Below, one piece after another: positions 36,594 to 46,529 of a stretch of 64,000 bases of DNA. The translations under genes were made by a program, and so were the position numbers. Positions within the stretch are counted from its first letter, which is position 1; the number at the start of each line of letters is the position of its first letter. The notes below the pieces were generated by a model that saw only the letters and a program-made list of their open reading frames with translations, was not told the origin of the DNA and searched no databases. The stretch comes from Talaromyces rugulosus (lineage: Eukaryota > Ascomycota > Eurotiomycetes > Eurotiales > Trichocomaceae). The stretch is taken from assembly GCF_013368755.1 (NCBI RefSeq), contig NC_049566.1, positions 124,001 to 188,000 on the forward strand. Direction: 5' to 3'.

Positions 36594-38263
36594 TGATGCA
36601 AGATGGATTGAAGCTAAACGCAACCTTGGCAGTATAACCAGTAGGTTATGAAGACTCCAAATCGAAAAGTTTAATAAAAAAGATAATCTCGTCAACATGG
36701 AGAGCAACTCGGCATTTGGTAGAATTCATCCGGTTTGTAAGTGTTAGACACAGGGGGGCTTTTATACGTGAGTCAACGTCAACCCCTGTTGATTACATTT
36801 GTTGGTTTAATGTTGGCTGTCTGGCTGGCTGGTTTCATCAACTATAGCATGTTATAGCTTCCTAGTTCCTTCAGTAAGACGCGGATACTATAGATAATGT
36901 ACGCGGATAGTTAGTGCCGTTTTCGCATGTTAAGCCTGTCAACAACAAATGACTGGACTAGAAGACCCATAAAAAGTTACGCCTTTGTTGGTTTGATGAT
37001 GCATAAATCAACAACTATAACCATAAGAAGCGATATTAGATCTTTCAGAGTCTAGATTTCTTCCAGGACATATATATCTAAATTTAAATATAACATTGGT
37101 CTTAGCATGCTTCTATAAAGATCTCATAAAGTAACGGACTCATATCAACATTAATATATTTCGGTGTTTCGGTATTGCGGCATATCTATCCAGTTTTCAA
37201 CATCGGAAAAACTCTCGTCCACTGGAAAACACCTTCGTATATTCGGTTCGGTCAGCAGAGTACCCATCAAAAGTTGCGTCTTTTTCGGCCGAATGACGAA
37301 TAAACCAACAATTATAGCGATAGGGCTCGATACGAGAACCGTTAAAACTAGAATTCTTCTTATACTATACATCTGAGTTTGTTTATCGATCTTATACTGC
37401 TATTATAGAGACCTAATAAAGTGATAAAGTGAGTAAATCTTATGCAAATATTAATAGATTTCAGTATATCTAGTTTTCAACTTCAGAAAAACTCTCATCC
37501 ACAGGAGCAGGGGTTTAAATTGCCAACACTACAGCTAGGAGGTGCTCGGTGTCAGCTACACATGAGCAAAGCTAGAGCAGTTATATCCCTTTTAGTCAGG
37601 TGGTTGAAAAGTCCGCCAAAAATCTCTATTAAGATATATGTCCCGCCTTTAAGTCCATCAGCATTAAATAGCAAACCCTAAGAGGAAACTACAAGACGTT
37701 ATAAATCCTGATAGAATACTCCAATGTTAGCGTAGAATATTTTAAGCGAGATATACCAGTGTTAAGGACCTTACTCTGCCGGATCCCTATCTCTGTCCCC
37801 ACATGTCATCTTAGTCTGACGTTAGCATCAAGCTGATAACGATTGCGTGAATAACACTAGCCTATTCCGTACTATACTCGAGATAGGGGTCCAATCCTAA
37901 CAATAGACAATTGTTCAAGAAGTCAGACCCTTTGGACGAGGATAGCGGGAGGGCGGCTTTACTAGCGCGCGCAACGATTTCTAGAATCGAACTATACGCC
38001 ACTCTCGCAGGGTATTCTGAGGTCCTGAGATAAGAAATTAGCCTAAATCACTATGTCTACTGTGGTTCATAGGGGAATTTAACTAATGCGCACGTGGTTG
38101 TCACTAATTTCTCTGGTTGGCTGATTTATTTTACATGATACGAGATAAGACCAGACAGAATCTATTGCATATCTAGACAAGGACAGCATGGGGTTGATCC
38201 TCTTGATCTTCAAATGCTATAGTCACGTAAACTGGCGTGATGTGATAATGGGAATATTGATGC
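36594..38263. other. Gene-poor stretch
   Basis: About 1.7 kb. Apart from the duplicated segment annotated separately, I see only short frames without known domains and a few GC-rich patches near 37950-38000. Confidence 0.4.
37090..37510 (+). repeat. Degenerate direct duplication of about 100 bp
   Basis: Sequence around 37110-37220 reappears about 290 bp later at 37400-37500. Shared words in the same order include TAATAAAGT/CATAAAGTA, TTAATA(T/G)ATTTC, ATATCTA, CAGTTTTCAAC/TAGTTTTCAAC, GAAAAACTCTC and TCCAC. The copies differ by many substitutions. It may be an old tandem duplication or a pair of worn terminal repeats. Confidence 0.45.
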
Positions 38264-39288
38264 TCAGGAGGAAGCACCGACAACACGCTTGACGGTATCC
38301 TCTACACTCTCCAGCTTCAATCCCAGTAAGTCATTCGCCAGCTGTTCATCTCGAATGTAGTTTGCCCGAAGGTTTGGCGTATTACCGAGGCTGGTCGCCT
38401 TTACCAGCACAAACGCACCAGTAAAGTCCCCCTTACCGAGCCTTGCCGTTCCCTCGCTGACTTGTTCATCCGTAGTGGTTTGTGTGACAGTCCACTTGGA
38501 AGCGGTGGCCTTCTCCAAAGCTGCCAAAAGCTCGTTCTGCGATGTCTCGACAGAGGCGATGTAGAGATTTTTGTTCGCTGTCTCTGCTGGACGCTCGAGG
38601 GTAGCAATTACAGCACGCTTGAGTTGGTCAACATTGGTCAAACTGAAGACGCTGTTGCCGCCGTCCCAAATGGATGCTGTTCGCGTTGGAAGGTCAAATC
38701 CTAGGAAACCGGTGGTCAAACACTGTTTCGTCGCATTAGTTCTCTGCCGTCACACCCATATCTGCCTTGGAAGTATGGTTCCCTACCTGATCGAAGAACA
38801 ATGCAGTCCAGATCGCAGTCCATGTCAACCCTGAAGCCTCCTTTGTCTTTAAATAGTCCAGAACTTCCTTCTTCTGGGCAAACACCGGCAACAACTGCAC
38901 CACAGCTGGGCTTAGCGTGTTGGCCGAGAACTCGGATGGAATGAATCTCTTCACGCCAGCAGAAATAGCAGCATCGATGAATTTCTTCTGGTCGGTAAAT
39001 CCACCCAAGCCCACGACAGAAATGACTACATCCTGACCGTTGAAGGCAGACACCAAGTCTTGTTCGGAAAAGTCGGATTTGCGGACAGTGACTCTTGCCG
39101 GGAAAGTAGCGCTGCTGGACGAGCGCGTCAGCACAGTCACGTTGAACTGTGATGCGCCGACGAATGCGTCAAGAATGATGCTGCCTACGTTGCCGCTGGC
39201 CTAGGTTGGTGCATGTTAGATAACGAAATATTGCTGGGATCTGGAGCCATACGCCAATGATTGCGACGTTCTTCAGTTGAGGCGCCAT
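38264..39288 (-). CDS. NmrA-like / isoflavone-reductase-like NAD(P)-binding protein
   Basis: 302-residue cytosolic protein in three exons (39288-39253, 39200-38787, 38722-38264; 909 bp). The first intron splits the nucleotide-binding loop, joining to VAIIGASGNVGSIILDAF (GxxGxxG). Other family features are VISVVGLGGF after the fourth strand, DAAISAGVKRFIPSEFSAN, and the lysine-containing AQKKEVLDYLKTK in the position used by plant phenylcoumaran benzylic-ether reductases. These fungal proteins may be true reductases or NAD(P) sensors that control transcription factors, and the sequence does not decide between them. Introns are 52 and 64 bp with normal ends. Confidence 0.88.
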
Positions 39289-41179
39289 TGTGTACTTGAA
39301 GAAAGAGGATACCTTTGTATTGCTATTCGAGGCTGAGGTCCTTGTGTAATGATAAGAATCATGATCGGCCCCATCGATCGTGAGATCCTGGTTACCATAT
39401 TTATATGCAGATAATCGATCAGCTACGAAAATCGCGACATCGCCTCCAACAGCAGCTTATAAATAGAAGCCATGTGAAATTCGATATAAACTGGCGTGGG
39501 CGGCTCAATTCCGTCCCTCCGATAAATACGTGCATCAACGTTTTCAAGTGACTGTTATCAATAGATGGGTTGGTTGCACAACACCTTCGTCGTCTTACAG
39601 TAGTACCTTGTTTCTGTCTTGAATTACAGGCAGCGCGCACTGCGGAGCGCCCTCCGCGGAGCGTCCTCCGAGCACACATTAACGTAATTGTCGGAGAATT
39701 TGTCAGCTACCAGAGAAGACCAGTTGACGGAAGCAACAACTATAATTAGGTGATTCCCAGATAAAGCAATCATTCCGCTGTCAATACATTAATGCTTACG
39801 TTTTCCAACGCCACCAGCTACGAAATGCTCTTTGTAACCGCCGATTGGCTGGTGTATCCATGTTCATTTTTGAACATTGTTTATCGTGCACTGTCCATGT
39901 GACTTACATGGCACGTTCCCGTATGATACGTATGATACGTATCAGTTTATCATCTCGGATATTGATTATAGGGAGCTGTTAGTGCGTACGCTCTAGCTAG
40001 GCCCTCTCTGGAAGGTGCAGTGGTGTGAACCGACTGGCAACATTCCGAGGTGACGATACCGCCGACCTCTCTTAGGCTCCCTCGCTGACTCCCTGCGGCA
40101 TCCCGAAAGTAAATGCCGATGTTTGGACGAGTTTTCCTTAGGAGAGTATGTTGAGGAAGTGGTCATCCTGACGTGCCCTGTCCCGAAGGTCCCAATGGCG
40201 ATCTAAGGTCTAGTTATTGATTAGCTCTGGATCATATGATGAATAAGCTCAAGCTGTGGGACTTTCCCGTGAGGTTGACTCCGAACTGAGATGTCTGGAT
40301 GCACGAGTTTTCACTCACCGGCCACACGATTTCTGCTATTTCGCTCTTCCGTTACTCGACATTCCGATGCTAAGATGTCTCCAATTGATATATCGCTGGC
40401 CTCTTAGATCAAGTAGGTCTGATTCCCGTGAAGATGCAGCTGTACGAGTTGCAAACAGTAGCGGCTCCTATTCAAAAAAGCCTGATGGGCTTGAGTTTTA
40501 CTCAGCTGGTGGTCGCCGTCCAGTTGTTGCACCGCGATAAGGTCAGCTCTGGACTGCTTAGACTGAGCGTGATCAGGCTCCCCTGACATATCTGGGCTCT
40601 TGCGTCATAGATGAGCCACGGATCCTGACTGACAGTGACGGACAATAGGAGTGCGATGGATGGCGACTTTGCGAGAGCATTTTGTTCTCCCCGTGGTGTG
40701 GGACGGCACACGAGCGCCCGAGATTTTGCTGCAGTTGGGTGTTTGATGAACAACTGGCGCAATCCTCCCAGGCACTGGATCTTCTACGATGTTGTCTCTT
40801 GCGGCGGTCGTCTCGAACGGCCAGATGCCCCGGGGCCGGTAACGCCCAGAAAGACTAGCGATAGAAAATCTAAAGTGTGGTGATTTGCTAAAATTCTGGC
40901 TTCTATTTACAGGTCCTTGGAGCGAAACTATAATCAGGTACCAGGAACACAACCTGGAAGGTTACTTTGAAAATATCAACTTCGATCACCAGAGACTGAT
41001 GGCCCACTCGACTTCTAAAAGGAGTCGAGTTCATCATTCTTCCTCGTCTACAACCAACTGTGATAAGAACAAAACTGGTGTTGCAGCCGTCGAAAGGTGC
41101 AGGCTTGCCTTCCATGTTGCATGTTCAACCCTGACGGGAATCTTCGCGCTGGACACTGAAGGCTCATGTCTATTGACTG
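39289..41179. other. Gene-poor stretch
   Basis: About 1.9 kb. Visible structure includes a CTCCGCGGAG palindrome near 39651 and a perfect tandem 9-mer GTATGATAC at 39921-39938 within a longer near-palindrome. Open frames at 40256-41307 show no domain I can name, although codon use there looks partly coding-like and a decayed gene is possible. Confidence 0.35.
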
Positions 41180-41590
41180 CTACAGCGTTTTGGTGTACAC
41201 GCAACGCTAAAGCGCTGGAGTTTTCTTCAGCGGCGGCACTTTCTTCTGCTGCTGCAGAAGCTCCAGTAGATGCCTGTGCAATAACATGTATAGACAGTTT
41301 CGCGTGAGTTGAAGAACAGGGATGGATGTACTGGCTGAAAAATTCGAGTATGTCTTTTTCGTAGCTCGTTCCGTAGTGAGGCGGGTTTCAACGCAGAAAG
41401 TTGCTGTGCCGGGACACTGAACAGAGCAAGACCCAGGGCACTGCCAGGGCCCTCATGGCGAAGCAGATGTCCCAGATATCGGCTGGGGTGAGAGGCAAAT
41501 AGTTCTTCTTCATCGGGGTACGTGAAAGCCATATGTAACAGTCTTTGCTCCATCACCGGCTTTACAAAGACTTGAGTCATGAGCTGCAGC
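41180..41590 (-). pseudogene. M16 metalloprotease (insulysin/Ste23-like) with a large internal deletion
   Basis: The minus strand first reads VFVKPVMEQRLLHMAFTYPD followed by SRYLGHLLRHEGPGSAL, a strong match to the mid-N-terminal region of insulin-degrading enzymes (around residue 330 of a 1000-residue protein). After a frame change it reads YEKDILEFFSQYIHP then SSTHAKLSIHVIAQAS, which corresponds to the extreme C-terminal region of the same family. Roughly 600 residues in between are missing, as are the catalytic HXXEH half upstream and normal ends. Family proteases degrade peptides in the cytosol and process mating factor. Clearly non-functional. Confidence 0.65.
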
Positions 41591-41869
41591 TCATAAAAGG
41601 CTGGTATACCGTCGCATTGGTTGCTGTGACTGGAGGCTGGAATTGCTGCAGTTATGCTTCATGCTAGCAGGGGCGGCACAGTTGAAAAATGAAGTCTGGC
41701 GATGGCACTCGATGTGCGAGTTGGCTCAGTTTGAGAATTCTCATAACAGCCCAGGAACCGATTGCGAGTCACTTGGCACGTACAGTACTAGTCAAAAAGT
41801 TTGTATACGGGGTCCACAGGCTCAAGATCGACGCAGCTTGTCAACTATGCATAGAATACTGTATTACGG

Positions 41870-42510
41870 CATACTAGTCCCATTGCCTCTTCCATATTGG
41901 AAATCTCCTCGCGCTCTGTTGCTTGATCGCCTGCGCTCTGGGCATGAAAATTCCTATGGTAGTAGTTGCGTTCCCGTTCTTAACCGGCTGTTTCCTGTCC
42001 ATTCTCACCCTCGGGCCAGCTATCGTCGGGGATTTGTTCCAAATGGCACAAACCGGCCTAACCATGGCATTGGCCACAGGACCTCAGATGATAGTAGATT
42101 TAATTTCACCTCTCGCAGGAGCGTATATTACACAGGACCTGGGCTGGCGATGATTGATTTGGCCAGCAGCCATCGTGCTCGGGTTCCTCGGCTTCAATGT
42201 TGTTATCACTGATCGTGGTCCGGGAGACATATGCAGTTGTCATTCTGAGGCGAAAGGCAGAGCGGTTACAAAGGGGGAGCGCCGACGGCAAGAAGTATCG
42301 TTCCAAAAACCAGGCCCGTGTCGATGCATCTACTTGTTACCGTAGTAATTCTTCCTCTAGGCTTCCTCATCTACGGATGGACATTGGCGTTTCATGTTCA
42401 TTATATCGTGTCGCTCATCGGAACGTCTCTTACGGGGTTTAGCATGACGCTTTCCACTTTATCGGTCGAAGCATACGTGCTAGATGTTTACAAGATGATG
42501 AAAGACATCA
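41870..42510 (+). pseudogene. DHA1-type MFS drug/polyamine transporter remnant
   Basis: Three in-order pieces of a transporter survive. First, NLLALCCLIACALGMKIPMV through ATGPQMIVDLISPLAGAYIT (helices 3-5). Then, after TGA at 42151-42153 and a frame change, FLGFNVVIT and LIVVRETYAVVILRRKAERL (helix 6 and loop). Finally LVTVVILPLGFLIYGWTLAF and later HYIVSLIGTSLTGFSMTL (helices 9-11). Helices 7-8 and both ends are missing. It looks like a gene that lost its middle and then gathered frameshifts. Confidence 0.6.
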
Positions 42511-42589
42511 GTAGGGATGAGGTGCATATATACTGTTGAATCGAAAACTCACAGAACCGCTTACAATCGAGTTCAGAAAAATTGATACC

Positions 42590-43340
42590 TCACAAATTAT
42601 TCAAGAGATCTTCGACCACCTTGGCAGCACGTTCAAGACATTCGACGAAGAACCCGCCCTTACCCTTGTTCGCGACCACCGAGAATAGTGCGCCACGATC
42701 TCCAACACGGTACTGAACCCATACCGACTTGGGTTGGTGCAGTACGAAGCCCGCTTCTTGGTAGGCAATGTTGGTTGAGCCCGTCATCACCCAACTGGGA
42801 CGCGAGAAGTCGTAGACAGGATCGGCGAAAAACTCAGGGAGATGCTCGTCTTTGGGGACGATGTACAGCAGAGCGGATAACGTGCGATCATGGCCTTTTC
42901 CTTGCTGCGCATGTATGACGGCGCGCGAGTAGCTGCGCGCCGCGTCGAAGAGTAGGCCGCGGAGCTTATCCCGGTCCATAGCCTTGTGGGCCGAGTCACA
43001 TTTCTGTGACTCGGGCGAGAATATCTGAATGATCTCCGGGCGACCTTTGTGGAAGTGCTCCATGGATACGGGCGAATAGCAAGGGTAGTTTCGGCCGAAA
43101 AGTATTTGGTCGCGAGCTGGATGACAACTTCAATCGTGCCCTTGGTTGGAATACGCTTCATTTGAAAATAGCGATTGTCAAACTTCTCAAAGCTCCATGA
43201 CTAGAATTCGACAGCACTGGTGTCCTTAATAGATCGCTCTCGAATGTGGGCAATGCGGTCTACAGCCTGCGAGTCTGTCATGAACTGGTATTCTTCAAAC
43301 TCGGCCGGTAACTCGCAACCCCGTATTCCGTCAGCTGATT
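42590..43340 (-). pseudogene. Carnitine/choline acyltransferase-like fragment
   Basis: The 3' part of a carnitine O-acyltransferase-type gene. In order the minus strand gives ELPAEFEEYQFMTDSQAV, SWSFEKFDNRYFQMKRIP, TKGTIEVVIQLATKYF, then after a one-base loss in a T run (43098-43101) FGRNYPCYSPVSMEHFHKGR, the hallmark substrate-binding block, and finally GKGHDRTLSALLYIVPKDEH and VWVQYRVGDRGALFSVVAN. A TAG in frame lies at 43203-43201. The N-terminal half with the catalytic histidine is absent. Similar domains occur as lone enzymes and fused to polyketide synthases. Its upstream edge overlaps the intron-dense locus by about 60 bp; one of the two readings must be wrong there. Confidence 0.6.
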
Positions 43341-44048
43341 CGTGTCTATATACTTCTCAATTGAAGGATTTCTCACTTTCTTTGAGTTCTGCACGTACGC
43401 AGACTTAGCATAGATACTTGAGAAACTTGAAAATAATGACTCACGGCAGCAACTTTCTATATATCGGCGAAAATAAACCGTGTCAGAGTGCGTCTAGTGT
43501 AGGCAGCAGAAATGAATAACAAACAGTTCCCTACAAAGTGTCAGAGTGAAATGAATGTTACGTCTAGAGAAGAAGAAGAGTCGGAATTATTCATTACCTC
43601 ATCGTTGGCACGAAGCCAACACTCCACAGGTCTGTGGCCCGAAAGACCACAAAGTTCACACTGTAACACTTTAGTATTGTAGTGATATATCCACAAAACA
43701 AGTCATTTACCGGGCGATGGCCTGATCAGAATGATAACATCTATTAGTAAAATCCAATCAAGGACGGAGGATATGGACCGAATCTGGTATGGCCCACGCT
43801 CTGTGATTGAAATAAAGTCAATACTGATCAGCGATTCTTGAAGAATAGTATAATAACTTACTGGGCTTGGGTTGAGCTGCTAACAAAGCGAGATATGTCA
43901 GTACACTTCGGAAAAGTATAAACATCGCGCCAGTCTTGGTCCTCATTCTAGGAAGCTTTGCCGACATCTTCCGAAGAAAGTAGCATGTGCTCGGCGTGTA
44001 AGTCTGCCAGTATGATGCGAACGAAGCTTTTCGGCTTCTGGGCGTGTG
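43278..44048 (-). CDS. Intron-dense zinc-knuckle (CCHC) coding segment, tentative
   Basis: Between 44048 and 43278 the minus strand can be read as small phase-compatible exons. The surest is 43668-43598, which encodes VLQCELCGLSGHRPVECW, a CX2CX4HX4C zinc knuckle as in nucleic-acid-binding and Gag-type proteins. It is flanked by exons 43740-43711 and 43800-43779 upstream and by 43530-43525 (6 nt), 43456-43445 (12 nt) and 43403-43278 (stop TGA) downstream. The 43880-44048 part is ambiguous: it also reads as one longer frame (AQKPKSFVRIILADLHAEHM...) with a single TAG. The locus may therefore be a real many-intron gene, the 3' part of the micro-exon gene just upstream, or a decayed gene. Confidence 0.3.
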
Positions 44049-44890
44049 TCATGTCCTCATTCTGCATGTAGGATTCTTACGAGTGGCTATGGAGATTAAC
44101 TTAGTATGATTATCGAAGACTAGTCCGGAGGATTGACTTACTAGATGAAGTAGGTGCTTTATTCATGACAAGTGTCAGCCTTCCCATTAATGATCATAGA
44201 TAGTTGGGAGAAACCCATGATTTCCGCAGTATGTAGCTTGCTTACTCATTTTGATTGGAGACAAGCTACTATCATGTGTGAGTATAACATGCCACGATCA
44301 AGCTGAGGGGGGATACACACATGATCGGTAGTACTACGGACTAAATCAGCACAATCTAATGAAAAACAGACGTTAAATATGTGATGGCTTACTTGGTGAT
44401 GTTTGAACTGAGCGAAGGCTAAGTGTTAGTCACAATAATCTTTGGCTACAGTAGGTGCTTTGCAAGAATGTTCTCACAGGTGGGATCGGTACTGCAAGAT
44501 TTGGATTGATCAATAATGGATGCTAATCGAGAGACTCTGTATCATGCTTGCTTACGTGGTTTGTGTATAGTTCTTCAGCCAGCAAGGTTCGATTTCGTCA
44601 GCGATGTCAATTCAAGAATGTCAATTGTCACTCACAACATTTGCGAATAGCTGCGAGTTAGATTATCGTCAGCAAACTCCATAATCATAAGACTGGATAG
44701 AGATGGAATCACATACAATCTGATTGATTGCAGTGATACTAAATCTGAGAAGGAACATATCCAGTGATCTTCTGTAATACGGTTATGTTTGGGTTTTATT
44801 GGATCTGGAAGATACAAGGAAATCTGAAAGAAATAGTTGCGGCGGTAATGATGCCTCAATGTATCTTACACAAGGGGTTGTGTCAGACAT
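44049..44890 (-). CDS. Candidate micro-exon gene: 11 exons of 8-38 nt encoding 74 residues
   Basis: A regular chain of strong splice signals cuts 842 bp into exons at 44890-44870, 44823-44816, 44744-44717, 44650-44636, 44572-44556, 44491-44478, 44418-44393, 44340-44321, 44268-44246, 44156-44142 and 44086-44049. Donors are GTAAG(A/C/T), GTGAG(T/A), GTATGT, GTATCT and GTGTGT; several introns carry CTAAC or CTGAC branch points, and all end in AG. The exons total 225 nt, stay in phase throughout and end at TGA; the protein starts MSDTTPC and ends RKNPTCRMRT. The protein is Thr/Ser/Pro-rich with no signal peptide or domain that I know. The first two introns and last acceptor are least certain. Confidence 0.35.
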
Positions 44891-44950
44891 TCTTGTGCTT
44901 CAGCGATTCTGGAGTATCCAAAATAACTCATCTCCTATTTTTCCTTCCAA

Positions 44951-45406
44951 ATGCACTTATTAGACATGCCCCTGCCCACAGAATACTCCGATTCTTCATT
45001 TACATTGAATATAAATAGCGCATGTCTGCTTACTGAGAGTGCCCTTTCAAGTGATGTTCAAAGAGTAAGCCCGAGTACATTCAGAGAGATGGTAATGAGG
45101 AATTTCTCAACTGATGCCCTATCCGGGCTCTGTACCCAAGAGCAGCTGGACCTTCTAGACTCGGTGGACACTCTTTGTTTGCAAGGAATTTGCCACTATA
45201 TTTCACTTCCACAGATTATTGTGTGAGGCGATCAATCTTCGGGCAAAAGCTCTGTCTTGGAAGCCATTTCAGGAGTGGCATTTCCGAAGAAAGGTGGCAA
45301 GAACCAAAAGAAAATCAAAGGCTCTCTCGCAGATACTGCCAAACAACCTGACACTAAAGTAGCCGCTGAAAAAGTCAAGGACCATGACATTGCTCATTTT
45401 GACTGA
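44951..45406 (+). pseudogene. Dynamin-family GTPase remnant with TGA just before the P-loop
   Basis: One frame reads through REMVMRNFSTDALSGL, LCTQEQLDLLDSVDTL and GICHYISLPQIIV, then TGA (45224-45226), then GDQSSGKSSVLEAISGVAFP. This is the start of a fungal dynamin/Mx-like GTPase; GDQSSGKS is the nucleotide-binding P-loop, and a cysteine codon normally stands where the TGA is. Directly after VAFP the frame changes character to a lysine-rich tail (KKGGKNQKKIKGSLADTA) that ends at 45406, so the rest of the GTPase, middle and effector domains is missing and a C-terminal tail may have been joined on. Such proteins remodel membranes. Confidence 0.7.
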
Positions 45407-45894
45407 ATAAAATGCTGCAAATATATACTTGCACACTTTTCTTCAATTCTTTCTATTCTATTCACCTTATTCAGTGGCGGGGAACAATTCCCGTGGTGAT
45501 ATTCAAGTATGTAGCTGATGAACTGCTTCTATATGGCGCTGCCACTGCATCTGCTCGAGATGCTCCCAGCCATCGTTGTAGGAGTTACATCGACGGTCTT
45601 TTAAGTAAGCGGGCCAGAAATGACAGAGGAGACAGCTTTTCGTACTATACATTTTTGAGCATTAAAAATAAATCTAAGTTTTCTCTTCTTTCTGTTTATA
45701 CTTGTCTGTTGTATTGAGGTCTACTCTTTTATTAGATAACTTCTTGATTTTATATTTTAGGGCACTGGAATTATTATTGTTTGCTCTATCTATATAATTA
45801 GTAATCTATTTTTTTTTAGATTGGCCTTATAGAGGACCTCTCTTCTTATAATTATAATATCTAATAATTGTATTAGCTATAATATTGTGTTGCT
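45407..45894. other. AT-rich flank of a solo LTR
   Basis: About 490 bp, very AT-rich from 45715 onward. Short frames with no domain. Probably old transposon sequence worn by C-to-T change. Confidence 0.4.
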
Positions 45895-45899
45895 GTTAT
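45895..45899 (+). repeat. Target-site duplication, left (GTTAT)
   Basis: GTTAT directly precedes the LTR and is repeated at 46153-46157 directly after it, the 5-bp duplication typical of LTR retrotransposon integration. Confidence 0.75.
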
Positions 45900-46152
45900 T
45901 GTGACGGTCCTGACCCAGGCCTCGGGAACCAGCAGTGGCGGCCTGAGGCACCACCAAGGAAAGAGAACCGAGAGCGGTACTGAGATGGGAATAACCTCAT
46001 GCGGAACCATAAAGGGAATAGACTGGCGCACACAAAGGAATATTTCTCATGTAACTAGCGGGGGAGGTTCTTTCTCTTCCTCTTTCCCTTCTCATGTTTG
46101 GTTTTCTCGTTGCAGAGTACTCTTAGAGGATAGGAATCGACTCGTTGTCACA
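45900..46152 (+). mobile_element. Solo LTR of a retrotransposon
   Basis: A 253-bp element begins TGTGACGGTCC and ends CGTTGTCACA, so the ends are TG...CA with an inverted hexamer TGTGAC/GTCACA. GTTAT duplications flank it. The interior (for example CAGTGGCGGCCTGAGGCACC) has the look of fungal Gypsy-type LTRs. No gag-pol lies beside it, so this is a solo LTR left by recombination between two LTRs. Orientation is arbitrary. Confidence 0.8.
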
Positions 46153-46157
46153 GTTAT
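46153..46157 (+). repeat. Target-site duplication, right (GTTAT)
   Basis: Right copy of the 5-bp duplication that flanks the solo LTR. Confidence 0.75.
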
Positions 46158-46199
46158 TCTCTCTTTAAGGTGTACTTAGTATGGACCAAGAGTAAAGTT

Positions 46200-46510
46200 T
46201 TAGTAAGATAGGCTATTTTTAGAGGTATATCATTGGATAAGAAATATTATCTTCTGGTAAGATAGCTCTAGATAGTTGTTTATTGATTTCTATGATGGCA
46301 TTTTTTCGGCTATAGCTTTACCGTATATTGTTCTTTTGTTTATATTGAGCCTGTTGATGGGCATTATTGATCTCTTATTGTGTCTTGATTAATTGGGAAA
46401 TCAGCTCTAGATCTAAATCACGTTTATATATCTCTTCTAATTCATCCTGATGATGGATTATATCTAGTAATTCTAGGTCTAACTCCCGTTAGTATAGATT
46501 CAAGTAAATA
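46200..46510 (-). repeat. AT-rich mutated transposon-like coding relic
   Basis: The minus strand carries a worn frame with acidic helical text (ELDLELLDIIHHQDELEEIY, then YKRDLDLELISQLIKTQ) broken by stops. Heavy AT bias and transition-type decay suggest a mutated transposon gene, but the family is not identified. It directly adjoins the first intron donor of the truncated regulator at 46530, so this insertion or rearrangement may have removed the rest of that gene. Confidence 0.3.
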
Positions 46511-46529
46511 TAAATGAGATGCACGATTA

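Noticed and set aside
40256..41307. Several overlapping open frames on both strands
   Set aside because: Some text looks coding-like, but no family could be named and no splice model joined them.
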